From assembly GCF_900108475.1 (NCBI RefSeq), contig NZ_FNWO01000017.1:1-55819 (forward strand): a stretch of 55,819 nucleotides of DNA, written 5' to 3'. The notes beneath the pieces were generated by a model, which ran no database searches, was not told where the DNA came from, and was given only the letters and a program-made list of their open reading frames with translations. Below, piece by piece: positions 44,854 to 54,183 of this stretch; the first letter of the stretch is position 1, and every line of letters starts with the position of its first letter. The translations under genes were made by a program, and so were the position numbers. Source of the DNA: Magnetospirillum fulvum (GTDB taxonomy: Bacteria; Pseudomonadota; Alphaproteobacteria; Rhodospirillales; Magnetospirillaceae).

Positions 44854-44875
44854 GGGCGGGGCTTCGGCTCCGCCC
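44854..44875 (+). terminator. UUCG-capped hairpin between fliC and fliD
   Basis: GGGCGGGGC-TTCG-GCTCCGCCC is a nine-pair GC stem with a stable UUCG loop. No U-run follows, so it may attenuate or protect the 3' end of the fliC message rather than stop transcription fully. Confidence 0.55.
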
Positions 44876-44908
44876 GTCCCGGCGGCTCTCCATCGGTGAG
44901 GCGACATC

Positions 44909-46624
44909 ATGACCAGCGTCAGCAGCACGACATCCAGCACCACTTCGACCACCACCAGCTATTCGCAGAACCGCAACGAGTTCGACACCGACGCTCTGGT
45001 CGAAGCCGCCTACGAGGACAAGCTGGCGAAAGCGGACAGTCTGAACGTCAGCGTGACCAATAACGAGACCAAGATCGCCGCCTACGAGGATATGCAGACT
45101 CTGTTGCAGACGGTCGAAGACTCGCTGGACACCCTGCGCAGTGCGCCGGGAACGGCGGGCAAGGCATCGGACGTCTTTCTTAACCGTACCACCTATCTGA
45201 CCTCGTCGAGTTCGACCGCCGCCAGCGGCATTCTGTCGGCCACGGTCGAAGACGGGACCGATATCGGTACCCACGATGTCGAGGTGACCCAGGTTGCCAA
45301 AGTCGAGCGTCTGGGCGGCGGCAGCGTGGAAAGCCGCACCGAGGATCTCGGCTGGACCGGCACGTTCTCGTTGGGGACGAAAGCGACCAGCGACGGGTTG
45401 AGCACGACCGGCACCCAAAGCACTGATATCTCCATCACCAGCGACATGTCGCTTGACGACATCGTCGATACGATCAATGCGGCCAAGGCCACGACCGGCG
45501 TCACCGCCTCGGTGGTCAAAAGCTCGGACACCGCCTACATGATCGTGCTGTCGGGGGTCGAGACCGACCGCGACATCACCTTATCAACTGTCAGCGGCGA
45601 CGATGTTTTGAACAATCTCGGCCTGACCGACGAGTCGGGCGACAAGGTCGATCCATTGCAAGCGGCGCAAGGCGCGATCGTGACGGTCGATAGCGTGCCG
45701 ATCACCCGATCGACCAACGAGATCGACGATGCGATCGACGGGGTGACCCTCAACCTCTACAAGGCCGAGGAAGGCAACACCCTGACGCTGGAGGTCGCCA
45801 ACGATTTGTCGGAAATCTCGACCCAGATCAACGACTTCGTCACCGCCTACAATTCCTTCCGCGATCTGGTCCTGACCAACCAGACCACCGGCACCGACGG
45901 CGCCGCCAGCGACGACGCCACCTTGTTCGGCGATTCGCTGCTGCGGAGTACGTCGATGTCGCTGCAATCGATTCTGGGCTCGTCGATCGACGGAACCTCG
46001 CTGGCGACAATCGGGATCACGCTCGACAGCAGCAACAAGCTGGTGATCGACGATTCCACCCTCGAAGACGCCCTGACCAACTCGCTGTCGGACGTCCAGG
46101 CGCTGTTCTCGTATCAGGTGACCACCTCGTCGGGGAACTTGCAGCTTCTGTCGCACGGCGATGGCCCGACCTCGGCCGATTTCGATCTCAAGATCACGGT
46201 CGATGAGACGACGGGGTCGATCAGTTCGGCCTCGATCGACGGGGATTCCTCGCTGTTCACCGTCAGCGGCAGCACGATCAAGGGCGCCGAGGGCAGCATC
46301 TACGAAGGGCTGTCTTTTGTCTTCACCGGCAAGACCACCCAGACGGTCTCGATCAAAGTCAGCCAGGGCATCGCCGATCAGCTCTATCAGGCCATTGATA
46401 CCGTCGCCAACAGCGACGACGGCCAGATCACCGACAAGATCACCAGCCTGGAAGAGACCAACAGCGATCTCGAAACCCGGATCTCGACGATCGAGACCAA
46501 TGCCGAAAGCTACCGGGACTTTCTGCTTGATAAGTACGCGAATATCGAGGCGAAGCTGGCCAAGGCCCAATCGGTTCTCGACTTGCTCGAAGCCCTCAAC
46601 GACGCCGAGAGCTCTTCTTCATAA
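44909..46624 (+). CDS. fliD: Flagellar filament cap protein FliD
   Basis: The 571-aa protein has the FliD N-terminal region (FDTDALVEAAYEDKLAKADS, KIAAYEDMQTLLQTVEDSLD), the IN-motif-like DIVDTINAAKATTGVTASVV, and the C-terminal region (LEVANDLSEISTQINDFVTA, ATIGITLDSSNKLVIDDSTL). It ends in a coiled coil (LEETNSDLETRISTIETNAE, AKLAKAQSVLDLLEALN). It caps the filament and folds flagellin at the tip. It is followed by fliS, the usual order. Confidence 0.93.
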   Translation: MTSVSSTTSSTTSTTTSYSQNRNEFDTDALVEAAYEDKLAKADSLNVSVTNNETKIAAYEDMQTLLQTVEDSLDTLRSAPGTAGKASDVFLNRTTYLTSSSSTAASGILSATVEDGTDIGTHDVEVTQVAKVERLGGGSVESRTEDLGWTGTFSLGTKATSDGLSTTGTQSTDISITSDMSLDDIVDTINAAKATTGVTASVVKSSDTAYMIVLSGVETDRDITLSTVSGDDVLNNLGLTDESGDKVDPLQAAQGAIVTVDSVPITRSTNEIDDAIDGVTLNLYKAEEGNTLTLEVANDLSEISTQINDFVTAYNSFRDLVLTNQTTGTDGAASDDATLFGDSLLRSTSMSLQSILGSSIDGTSLATIGITLDSSNKLVIDDSTLEDALTNSLSDVQALFSYQVTTSSGNLQLLSHGDGPTSADFDLKITVDETTGSISSASIDGDSSLFTVSGSTIKGAEGSIYEGLSFVFTGKTTQTVSIKVSQGIADQLYQAIDTVANSDDGQITDKITSLEETNSDLETRISTIETNAESYRDFLLDKYANIEAKLAKAQSVLDLLEALNDAESSSS

Positions 46625-46645
46625 TCGTTCGGACGGAGGACTCCA

Positions 46646-47056
46646 ATGAACCATGCACAGCGAGCCAGCGCCGCCTACCGTACCGCCAGCATGACCGTGC
46701 CGCCGCTTCATGCCGTGGTAATGCTGTATGACGGCGTTCTGGTCCGGGTCAGGAATGCCGGAATCGCCGCCGAACAGGGCGATTGGGCCAGGCAGTTCGA
46801 TGAAATCAATCGCGCTGTCGATCTGTTGCGGGGGCTGTTGTCGGCGCTCGATTACGAACGCGGCGGCGAGGTCGCCCGGCGGCTGCAACAGACCTACGAA
46901 GCCAACATGAAGGCGCTGATGCGCTCGGTCGGCCGTCAGGAAGCTCTGGAAATGAGCCGCCGGATCGAAGACGGACTGCGTCAGCTCCGCAATGCCTGGG
47001 CTCAGATCGCCGGTGTGCCGGAAAATCCGTCGCCGCGGGCCGCTGTTCCCGGCTGA
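46646..47056 (+). CDS. fliS: Flagellin export chaperone FliS
   Basis: The 136-aa helical protein has AYRTASMTVPPLHAVVMLYD, the FliS signature region in which substrates bind, then INRAVDLLRGLLSALDYERG and MSRRIEDGLRQLRNAWAQIA. It binds the flagellin C-terminus and prevents early polymerisation. Length is typical and it starts 21 bp after fliD. Confidence 0.9.
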   Translation: MNHAQRASAAYRTASMTVPPLHAVVMLYDGVLVRVRNAGIAAEQGDWARQFDEINRAVDLLRGLLSALDYERGGEVARRLQQTYEANMKALMRSVGRQEALEMSRRIEDGLRQLRNAWAQIAGVPENPSPRAAVPG

Positions 47057-47087
47057 GAGCGACGAACCGGTCGTATGCCTCAGGTGC

Positions 47088-47111
47088 CGCCGCCGGGATC
47101 GTCCGGCGGCG
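47088..47111 (+). terminator. GC-rich hairpin after fliS
   Basis: CGCCGCCGG (47088-47096) and CCGGCGGCG (47103-47111) form a perfect nine-pair stem with a 6-nt loop, 32 bp after the fliS stop. A T-rich run (CTGTTTTCG) comes a few bases later. It is likely a terminator of the fliC-fliD-fliS unit. Confidence 0.55.
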
Positions 47112-47208
47112 AAGAGCCTCTGTTTTCGCCGCACGAACTGGGGTACAATTGTAACTGGCTCTCTTGGGCCGCCCTATCACCGCCGACGAAGAAATCGAGG
47201 CGTAATCA

Positions 47209-47481
47209 ATGACCAGAACGATCACTCTGGAGGAGTTCTCGGATCTCCTCGATCGGTTGGGCGACAGCATCGCGGACTGGCCCGCCGATCATCGCGTCCC
47301 CGCCGAAGCATTGTTGACCCAATCGGCCGAAGCCCGTTTGCTTTTGGCCCAGGCCGTCGCGTTGGGCGATGCCCTGCGAGCCGCGCCGCCCAAGGCCCCG
47401 CCGGGGCTCGTCGATCGCATTCTCGCCGCCTCCGGCGCTCCCCTGCCGCAGAGCGAACAGATCAAGCGCAGCGTCGGCTGA
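47209..47481 (+). CDS. Small protein resembling ECF-associated anti-sigma N-terminal segments, 90 aa
   Basis: The product starts MTRTITLEEFSDLLDRLGDS and continues IADWPADHRVPAEALLTQSA. This pattern (FxxLLDxxGxxxxxWPxxxRxxAExLL) is common in short alphaproteobacterial proteins encoded beside ECF sigma factors, usually followed by a membrane helix. No membrane helix is present here. An ECF sigma gene lies 3.7 kb upstream. A partner role is a guess; the family assignment is moderate. Confidence 0.55.
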   Translation: MTRTITLEEFSDLLDRLGDSIADWPADHRVPAEALLTQSAEARLLLAQAVALGDALRAAPPKAPPGLVDRILAASGAPLPQSEQIKRSVG

Positions 47482-47595
47482 CCCCTTAAGGCACGGACCG
47501 GCGAACCGTTGCACCGACCCGTTCGCCGGGTTCGGCCCGGGCCGGGCGAGAAACACCGCCCGAATCCTCCTTTCCGTCCGTAACAGCTAAGACTG

Positions 47596-47627
47596 AAACA
47601 TCCGCCGGACCAGCCCGACGGATGTTT
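47596..47627 (+). terminator. Intrinsic terminator before flgD
   Basis: AAACATCCG (47596-47604) and CGGATGTTT (47619-47627) form a nine-pair stem followed by T and CG. It lies 115 bp after the 90-aa gene and 139 bp before flgD. The remaining ~140 bp hold an AT-rich segment (GTATTTAAAAGATATGG) that may be the flgD promoter. Confidence 0.65.
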
Positions 47628-47765
47628 TCGTGCGTCCGCTTAAGACTAAACCGGACGTATTTAAAAGATATGGAAATGCTGCGCCCGATATCCCTGGCGC
47701 GACCGTAGAAGAAATCAGAGAGCGACGGATCGACTGTCGCCGGATTTCATCTAACGGGGTGCGCC

Positions 47766-48434
47766 ATGACCACAGCGGTCACATCCACGACGTCATCCAC
47801 GACCTCGACGACATCGACGTCCAGCTCGTCTGGCCTCTCGGCTGATTACGACACCTTTCTCCAGCTGCTGTGCGCTCAGTTAGAGAATCAGAATCCGCTC
47901 GATCCGACCGACGCCACTCAGTTCACCAGCCAGCTGGTCCAGTATTCAAACCTGGAACAGCAGATCGCGACCAACGACAAGCTCGACAGCGTGCTGTCGT
48001 CGCTGTCGACGTCGACCTTCTCAAGTGGCGTCGGCTATCTCGGCCATGTCGTCGAAGCCGAAGGCGACAGCATCACCGTCCAGTCCGACGGCACCGTCGA
48101 TGCCACCTGGGGCTACGACCTCGACTCGGCCGCGTCCTCGGTGAAGCTGACCATCACCGATTCCTCGGGCGAGACGGTGTGGACCGGCACCGGCGACACC
48201 GCCGCGGGCAGCCACGCGCTCGAATGGGATGGCACCGATTCGGACGGCGATACCGTCGATGCCGGCACCTACACCCTGAAAGTGACCGCGCTCGATTCGT
48301 CCGGCGCGGCGATCGATACCACCACGACGATCAAGGGGACGGTGACCGCAGTGGATTCCACCGACGGCACCACCTTGCTTGAGCTGGGCGGAACCTCCGT
48401 CTCGCTGTCCGACATCACCCGCCTTGCGGCCTGA
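47766..48434 (+). CDS. flgD: Flagellar hook assembly scaffold FlgD
   Basis: The 222-aa protein has the N-terminal FlgD signature (DYDTFLQLLCAQLENQNPLD, ATQFTSQLVQYSNLEQQIAT), a FlgD Ig-like domain (WTGTGDTAAGSHALEWDGTD, VDAGTYTLKVTALDSSGAAI) and the terminal Tudor-like segment. It caps the growing hook and is replaced by FlgK. It starts the flgD-flgE run. Confidence 0.95.
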   Translation: MTTAVTSTTSSTTSTTSTSSSSGLSADYDTFLQLLCAQLENQNPLDPTDATQFTSQLVQYSNLEQQIATNDKLDSVLSSLSTSTFSSGVGYLGHVVEAEGDSITVQSDGTVDATWGYDLDSAASSVKLTITDSSGETVWTGTGDTAAGSHALEWDGTDSDGDTVDAGTYTLKVTALDSSGAAIDTTTTIKGTVTAVDSTDGTTLLELGGTSVSLSDITRLAA

Positions 48435-48448
48435 CCGGGAGAATCGCC

Positions 48449-49693
48449 ATGTCACTCGCCGGGGCCATGAACACCGCCGTCTCCGCGCTGAAGGCTCAAA
48501 GCCAGGCGCTGTCGATGATTTCCAACAATCTGGCCAATTCCTCGACCACCGGCTACAAGGGGGTGACCACCAGCTTCGCCACCTTGGTGACCCAGCAATA
48601 CAGCACCACGGCCTATACCGGCGGCGGCGTGACCTCGTCGGTGCGGCAGAACGTCGATGCCCAGGGGCTGATCGAGGCGACCTCCAACAGCACCGACCTT
48701 GCCCTCGACGGCAACGGCTTCTTCGTCCTGAGCTACGGCCAGAACGGTAACGAGGATTTCTATACCCGCGACGGCGAGTTCTCGATCAACGACGAGGGCT
48801 ATCTGGTTCTGGGCGACAATTACTACGTCCAGGGGGCGGCGACCGACGCCTATGGCAACATCACCGGCAACATCGCCAATCCCGAGTCGGTCAAGGTCAA
48901 CATCAACGATAAACAGCCGATCCCGACGACGGAAGAGGTCATCAAGGCCAACATTCCGTCCAGCGCGGCGGTGGGCGACACCTTCTCCACCTCAATGGAG
49001 GTGTTCGACAGCCAAGGCGGGTCGAGCACGGTCGCCATGACCTTCACCAAGACCGGGACCAATACCTGGGATCTGACCCTGGGCGATCTGGTCTCGACCA
49101 CCGACGGGACCACCACGACCGGCACGCTGTCGCCCGCGACGATCTCGCTGACCTTCGACGGCACCGGCAAGCTGACCTCGGACGCGACCACCGACCTGAC
49201 CGCGACCTGGACCAACGGGGCCACCGCGACCAGCACGATTACCCTCGATCTCGGCGACGAGGGCAACCTGACCCAGCAGAACAGCGGCACCGACATCAAC
49301 ATCACCAGCATCGTCGGCGATGGCGCGGTGGCGGGCAGCTACACCGGCGTCGAAATCGGTTCGGACGGCACGATCTATGCCAATTACGACAACGGCTTGC
49401 AGGTGTCGATCTACAAGCTGGCGATCGCGACCTTCCCCAATCCGGACGGTTTGAGCGCGATGAGCAACGGCGTCTACGAGCAATCGACCTCGTCGGGCCA
49501 GCACAACGTCTATTGCGTCGCGGGCGAAGACGGGACCGGAACGGTCAAGTCGAGTTCGCTCGAATCCTCGACCGTCGATACCGGCGACGAATTCACCCGG
49601 ATGATCGTGGCCCAGCAGGCTTACTCGGCCGCCTCGCAGGTCATCAACACCGCCAAGGACATGTACGACGACCTGATTGCGGCGATCCGTTGA
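48449..49693 (+). CDS. flgE: Flagellar hook protein FlgE
   Basis: The 414-aa protein has the rod/hook N-terminal motif (MNTAVSALKAQSQALSMISN, NLANSSTTGYKGVTTSFATL), the FlgE D2-type middle (VGDTFSTSMEVFDSQGGSST) and the C-terminal motif (VDTGDEFTRMIVAQQAYSAA, INTAKDMYDDLIAAIR). The position after flgD and the length fit FlgE rather than FlgF or FlgG. Confidence 0.94.
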   Translation: MSLAGAMNTAVSALKAQSQALSMISNNLANSSTTGYKGVTTSFATLVTQQYSTTAYTGGGVTSSVRQNVDAQGLIEATSNSTDLALDGNGFFVLSYGQNGNEDFYTRDGEFSINDEGYLVLGDNYYVQGAATDAYGNITGNIANPESVKVNINDKQPIPTTEEVIKANIPSSAAVGDTFSTSMEVFDSQGGSSTVAMTFTKTGTNTWDLTLGDLVSTTDGTTTTGTLSPATISLTFDGTGKLTSDATTDLTATWTNGATATSTITLDLGDEGNLTQQNSGTDINITSIVGDGAVAGSYTGVEIGSDGTIYANYDNGLQVSIYKLAIATFPNPDGLSAMSNGVYEQSTSSGQHNVYCVAGEDGTGTVKSSSLESSTVDTGDEFTRMIVAQQAYSAASQVINTAKDMYDDLIAAIR

Positions 49694-49718
49694 CCGAACG
49701 CCGAGAAAGGACTTTCCC

Positions 49719-50081
49719 ATGACCAAGAAACCCGCTTCCGCCCAGGTTATCTCCCTCTCCGAGCGCCGCTTCGAGCGCCGGATCGAGGAAATCCGCGAAA
49801 TTCTTCCTCCCGCGCCTCCGGGAGAATCGGTCGATCCCGATCTCGACGCCCGCCAGCTCGCCGAGATTCTGGCCCGGCAGATCGCCGAACTGCCCGACGA
49901 CCAGCGTCGGCTGGTCCGTCGCCGCGTCTCGGTCGCCATCGGCGATCTTGAAACTTTGATCGACGAACTGGAAAGCGATCTGGCCTCGCTGGCAAAGGAT
50001 CTGCGGGCGCTGAATCACCATGACGGCGCCGCCAAGGCTTATCGCCAGGGCTCCACCACCGCCAACGACCATCGTTCCTGA
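49719..50081 (+). CDS. Small charged protein in the flagellar operon, 120 aa
   Basis: ATG 49719 gives MTKKPASAQVISLSERRFER. The protein is helical and charged (RIEEIREILPPAPPGESVDP, IARQ-type helix AEILARQIAELPDDQRRLVR, LIDELESDLASLAKDLRALN) without membrane or export signals. It sits 25 bp after flgE and 38 bp before the flgN-like gene. No family is recognised; a chaperone or regulator of hook-filament junction assembly is possible from context alone. Confidence 0.65.
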   Translation: MTKKPASAQVISLSERRFERRIEEIREILPPAPPGESVDPDLDARQLAEILARQIAELPDDQRRLVRRRVSVAIGDLETLIDELESDLASLAKDLRALNHHDGAAKAYRQGSTTANDHRS

Positions 50082-50119
50082 TACCGCCCGTGCCCCATTT
50101 CGAGACAAGGAGCCCCGTC

Positions 50120-50581
50120 ATGCTTCAGACCGCCGCCGCCGATCTTTCGGACCTCGCTCGCGTCGAGACCTCGGCCCATGCCCTGCTCGATGTGGTGACC
50201 GAACTGGCCGCCGTGATGGAAGAGGAAAACCGGCTGCTGGCCGCGGGCTTTCCCGCCGGTCTGGTCGGCACCTCGGACCGCAAGGGCGAGCTGACCGCCG
50301 AATATGCCGATTTGTGGGATCAGGTCCGCGCCGAGGCCGCCCAGGCCCTGGCCGCCGATCCCGATTTCGCCCGCTCGCTGATGCAGGCGGTCGGCGATCT
50401 GCGCCAAGTCGCCAACGAAAATCTGGCCCGGCTGGAAGCGGCGATGACGGCGTCGCGGCGCCGGGTCGAGGCGGCGCTGGCGGCGCTGCACGAAGACGCC
50501 TCTACGGGCCGGACCTATGGGTCGGACGGCGAGATGCTGCTGGCGCATTTCCCCACCGCCGGGGCCAATTTTCACGCCTAA
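50120..50581 (+). CDS. flgN: FlgN-like export chaperone
   Basis: The 153-aa helical protein has long helices (VVTELAAVMEEENRLLAAGF, NLARLEAAMTASRRRVEAAL) and a GLVGTSDRKGELTAEYADLW segment. FlgN chaperones FlgK and FlgL, whose genes follow directly. Sequence similarity is weak, so the name rests mainly on position, size and helical pattern. An AAGGAG ribosome-binding site precedes ATG 50120. Confidence 0.7.
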   Translation: MLQTAAADLSDLARVETSAHALLDVVTELAAVMEEENRLLAAGFPAGLVGTSDRKGELTAEYADLWDQVRAEAAQALAADPDFARSLMQAVGDLRQVANENLARLEAAMTASRRRVEAALAALHEDASTGRTYGSDGEMLLAHFPTAGANFHA

Positions 50582-50620
50582 GTCCGGCCCGGGGCGGGCG
50601 AAGAATCGCGAAGGAGGCCG

Positions 50621-52348
50621 ATGATGTCGCTCAATGTTGCCCTGTCCACGGCCTCGCGGTCGCTGCGGACGATCGAAACCCAGATGGCGGTGGCGTCGGC
50701 GAATCTGTCGAACGCGGATGTCGAGGGCTATACCCGCAAATCCGCGACCAAGGTCACCAACGTCACGGCGGGAATCGGCACCGGGGCGACGATCACCGAG
50801 ATCGTCAGCAAGGCCGATCCCTGGCTGTTGAAGAGCATTGTTGCCACGACCTCGACCAACGAATCCGCGTCGGTGTCCGCCGATTACCTCGACCGCCTGG
50901 GCGACGCGCTGGGCTCGCTGTCCTCTGACAGCGACAGCAGCGGCGACACCCTGGCGTCGTCGATCTCGTCTTTGTCCTCGGTTTTGACCGAACTGGCGAC
51001 GACGCCGGACAGCAGCACCCTGAAAAGCGAGGTCGTGGGCGATCTCGACGACGCCGCTTCGGCGCTGCGGACGACCTCGTCCGAGGTCCAGAGCCTGCGC
51101 CAGGGGGCGGATTCCGATATCGCCGACGCGGTCGAGACCGCCAATAACGCGCTGACCGCAATCGACGAATTAAACGATTCGATCGTCCGCGCCCAGGCGT
51201 CCGGCCAATCCACCGCCGATCTGGAAGACCAGCGAATCAACAAGGTGGCCGATCTGGCCGCGGTGATGGGGGTCAGCTATTTCACCCAGGCCAACGGGGC
51301 GATGGTGATCTATACCAGCGGGGGCGCGCCGCTGCTGAATTCGACGGTCCATACCCTGTCCTTCAGCGAGGCGGGGACGGTGACCTCAAGCGCGTCCCTG
51401 TCCGGCGTCAAGCTCGACGGCACCGACATCACCAGTTCGATCAAGACCGGCAGCATCTCCGCCCTGGTGACCCTGCGCGACAAGACCCTGCCCGCGATTC
51501 AGACCGAACTGGACGAGATCGCCACCAGCCTCGCCGACAGCCTCAACGGCGTCCACAATGACAGCACCGCCTCTCCCCCGCCCAGCAGCCTGACCGGCAG
51601 CGTCACCGGGCTGGACAGCGCAAGCGAGCTGACCGCCACCGGCACCTTGTCGGTCGCGGTGACCGATGCCGACGGATTGACCGTCCACGCCGCCACCTTC
51701 GACCTGTCGGGCTATTCCGACGTGGGGTCGCTGGTGGGGGCGATCAACGGCGCGGGACTGGGCCTGACCGCCGATATCGACGCGACGACCGGGGCCGTAA
51801 CCTTGACCGCCGACGATACGACGACCGGTATCGCGCTGTCGGGCGGCACGGTGACCTCGCTGAACGGCACCGCGCTATCGACGGAAAAGTCGCTTTCCGC
51901 CGCGCTGGGGCTGAACGATCTGCTGATCGGCACCGGGGCGGAAACGATCGCGGTCCGCGCCGATATTCTCTCCTCGCCCTCGCTGCTGGCGACCTCGGCC
52001 CTCGACACCGCCACGACGGCGTTGACGACGGGCGGCGTCGCGGTCAGCGACGGCACCGGGGCGCAGGTTCAGTCGCTGGCCGACGCCCTGACGTCGGCGG
52101 GGGTGACCACCAAGGCGGCCAACATGGTGTCAGGCGTTTCCAGCCGCCTGTCCTCGGCCAGCGACGAGGCCGCCAGCCAGGAAACCACCCTATCGACCCT
52201 GACATCGTCGTTCTCGTCGAAATACGGCGTCAACGTCGATGAGGAAAGCGCGACGATCTCGGCGCTGGAGAATTCCTATTCCGCCTCGGCTCAGGTGATC
52301 AGCACCGCGAAGTCGATGTTCGATGCCCTCTTGCAAGCGGTGAGCTGA
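50621..52348 (+). CDS. flgK: Flagellar hook-associated protein FlgK (HAP1)
   Basis: The 575-aa protein has the N-terminal rod-type motif (SLNVALSTASRSLRTIETQM, ASANLSNADVEGYTRKSATK), the HAP1 helical domain (RQGADSDIADAVETANNALT, DLEDQRINKVADLAAVMGVS) and the C-terminal motif (LENSYSASAQVISTAKSMFD). It joins hook to filament. It lies 39 bp after the flgN-like gene and 2 bp before flgL. Confidence 0.95.
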   Translation: MMSLNVALSTASRSLRTIETQMAVASANLSNADVEGYTRKSATKVTNVTAGIGTGATITEIVSKADPWLLKSIVATTSTNESASVSADYLDRLGDALGSLSSDSDSSGDTLASSISSLSSVLTELATTPDSSTLKSEVVGDLDDAASALRTTSSEVQSLRQGADSDIADAVETANNALTAIDELNDSIVRAQASGQSTADLEDQRINKVADLAAVMGVSYFTQANGAMVIYTSGGAPLLNSTVHTLSFSEAGTVTSSASLSGVKLDGTDITSSIKTGSISALVTLRDKTLPAIQTELDEIATSLADSLNGVHNDSTASPPPSSLTGSVTGLDSASELTATGTLSVAVTDADGLTVHAATFDLSGYSDVGSLVGAINGAGLGLTADIDATTGAVTLTADDTTTGIALSGGTVTSLNGTALSTEKSLSAALGLNDLLIGTGAETIAVRADILSSPSLLATSALDTATTALTTGGVAVSDGTGAQVQSLADALTSAGVTTKAANMVSGVSSRLSSASDEAASQETTLSTLTSSFSSKYGVNVDEESATISALENSYSASAQVISTAKSMFDALLQAVS

Positions 52349-52350
52349 TC

Positions 52351-53250
52351 ATGGAACGCGTATCGACCTTCGGGCTGAGTCAGACGATGGTGAATTCGTC
52401 GATGTCGCTGCAATCGCGTCTGGCCAAGGCCGAGCTGCAAAACGCCTCGGGCCTGAAGGCCACGACCTATACCGGATTGGGGGCAACCGAAACGGCGCGG
52501 CTGGTGACGGTCGAGGACACGATGGCCCAGACCAAGGCGTGGTCGACCAACGCCCAGACCGTGCTGGACCGGGTCGAGGTGATGTACAACACCGTCGGCG
52601 ACATCGCCGACAAGATGTCGACCCTGCGCTCGACCCTGACGACGGCGATGTCGGACATCAGCTCGGGAACCGATTACGCCGCCCTGGGCAGCGATCTGCT
52701 CGACGATCTCGAAGGGTTGATGAACACCCAGGTCGATGGCCGCTATCTGTTCAGCGGTGGCCGCACCGACACCGCGCCGGTCGATGTCTCGCTGTTGACC
52801 TCGCCGCCGAGCGGAACCGACACCGCCTATTACCAGGGGGATTCCAACCTCGCCGCGCTTCAGGTCTCGGGCGAGCAATCGATCACCTATGGCGTCACCG
52901 CCGACGATTCGGGGTTCGAGAAGGCGTTGCGCGCCGCCAACATGCTGACCGGGCTGACCACCGACGAGGTCGATACGGCCAAAGTGTCGGCGGCCTACGA
53001 CCTCGCCACCGAGGCGCTGGAGGAGATATTGGCGACCCAGGGGACGATCTCGCTGTCCTCCTCTCGGCTCGAATCGGCCAAGGCCCGGCAGGATACCGCC
53101 TCGTCGCTGTTGGCCGACCGCGCCAGCGCGCTGAAATCGGTCGATATCGCCGAGGTCTCGGTCAACATCTCCGAGCTTCAGAACACGCTGGAGGCCTCTT
53201 ACTCGGCGCTGGGCAAGATCACCGGCCTGTCGCTGGTTTCGTACCTGTAG
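52351..53250 (+). CDS. flgL: Flagellar hook-associated protein FlgL (HAP3)
   Basis: The 299-aa protein is a flagellin-like HAP3: RVSTFGLSQTMVNSSMSLQS at the start, LMNTQVDGRYLFSGGRTDTA (the HAP3 signature), and the C-terminal helix VSVNISELQNTLEASYSALG. It completes the hook-filament junction. It is the last gene of the flagellar run and is followed by a strong terminator. Confidence 0.95.
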   Translation: MERVSTFGLSQTMVNSSMSLQSRLAKAELQNASGLKATTYTGLGATETARLVTVEDTMAQTKAWSTNAQTVLDRVEVMYNTVGDIADKMSTLRSTLTTAMSDISSGTDYAALGSDLLDDLEGLMNTQVDGRYLFSGGRTDTAPVDVSLLTSPPSGTDTAYYQGDSNLAALQVSGEQSITYGVTADDSGFEKALRAANMLTGLTTDEVDTAKVSAAYDLATEALEEILATQGTISLSSSRLESAKARQDTASSLLADRASALKSVDIAEVSVNISELQNTLEASYSALGKITGLSLVSYL

Positions 53251-53283
53251 CCCGCTCCGGCGGCCAAGCCGGGGCATTCGTCG

Positions 53284-53333
53284 AACCAACACCGCCACCG
53301 ACCGTCTGATAACGGTCGGCGACGGTGTTGGTT
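53284..53333 (+). terminator. Terminator of the flgD-flgL operon
   Basis: AACCAACACCG (53284-53294) pairs with CGGTGTTGGTT (53323-53333), and the inner CCGACCGT (53298-53305) pairs with ACGGTCGG (53312-53319). The long two-part stem is followed by the T/G-rich GTGTTGTGGTTTGGG. Confidence 0.75.
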
Positions 53334-53357
53334 GTGTTGTGGTTTGGGCGAAAAGAG

Positions 53358-53391
53358 AAAGGACTTAGCCAGTTTCCCAGCTAAGTCCTTT
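53358..53391 (-). terminator. Terminator of tRNA-Ala
   Basis: AAAGGACTTAGC and GCTAAGTCCTTT form a perfect 12-pair stem with a 10-nt loop. On the reverse strand it is followed by the T-rich CTCTTTTC. It lies 5 bp after the tRNA. Confidence 0.85.
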
Positions 53392-53395
53392 AACT

Positions 53396-53471
<76 letters not shown>

Positions 53472-53608
53472 TTTTATTTCGGACCGGCGGGTTTGGGGCT
53501 CCGTCGGTGGAGGCGGAACATATTGTCTTCGGGCTGGCCTTGCAAGCGAAAAATTTCGCTTTTTTCCATCTTCCGAAAACAGCCGGTTCCGGGCCGTTTG
53601 GACGAGGT

Positions 53609-53986
53609 CTAGACCTCGTCCTCCAGCCCCTCGTCCATATGTTCCATCACTTCGGCCATGTCGTCATCGTCTTCGCCCAGATCCGAGGCGTCCTCGATCA
53701 GACCGGCCTCATCCTCCTCGGCGGCGTCCTCGCTATCGACGACCTCGTCATCGCCGCTTTCCACCAGATCGTCGGCTTCGGTCTCGATGATCTCGGCCGC
53801 GACGGCTGCGGGAATGGCCGCTTTGGTCTCGACCGGGACGCCACCGGCGCGCCGCACCTTGAAGGGCACGTCGGGTTCGACGGTCGAGCCACATTTCGGG
53901 CAGATGATCGGAACATGCTTCAGATCATAGAAACGGCAGCCGCAGCTTTGGCAGGTGCGCTTGTGTCCCCATTCCGGCTTGGCCAC
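53609..53986 (-). CDS. FYDLN-acid family protein (TIGR02300 type)
   Basis: The 125-aa protein, GTG start with a GGAGGATC ribosome-binding site, has an N-terminal zinc-ribbon-like part (GHKRTCQSCGCRFYDLKHVP, ICPKCGSTVEP) with four cysteines and the FYDLN signature. A long, strongly acidic C-terminal tail follows (ETEADDLVESGDDEVVDSED, DLGEDDDDMAEVMEHMDEGL). The family is nearly confined to alphaproteobacteria and its function is unknown. Position between tRNA-Ala and aroA is conserved in the order. Confidence 0.93.
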   Translation of the reverse strand: MAKPEWGHKRTCQSCGCRFYDLKHVPIICPKCGSTVEPDVPFKVRRAGGVPVETKAAIPAAVAAEIIETEADDLVESGDDEVVDSEDAAEEDEAGLIEDASDLGEDDDDMAEVMEHMDEGLEDEV

Positions 53987-54183
53987 CTGGCGATCCTCCT
54001 AGAACGTTGTCCGGTGATTTTGCTGTCTGGAGGGGCATTTGCCATGTTCCCCACCCTGTGTCAAAACCAATTCGTGACGATGCCGCCGCGACCGCCGCCG
54101 GTCTATGACGTCGGCGCGGCTTGTGATAGAGCTTTGGCCCCCGCCGTCATGGCGGCGGCGACGGCAGGGAAGAAGGGGTGAAC

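Noticed and set aside
47075-47212. A 45-codon ORF overlapping the 90-aa gene by ATGA
   Set aside because: It runs through the strong hairpin after fliS, has a poor ribosome-binding site and an unremarkable sequence; the overlap may be chance.
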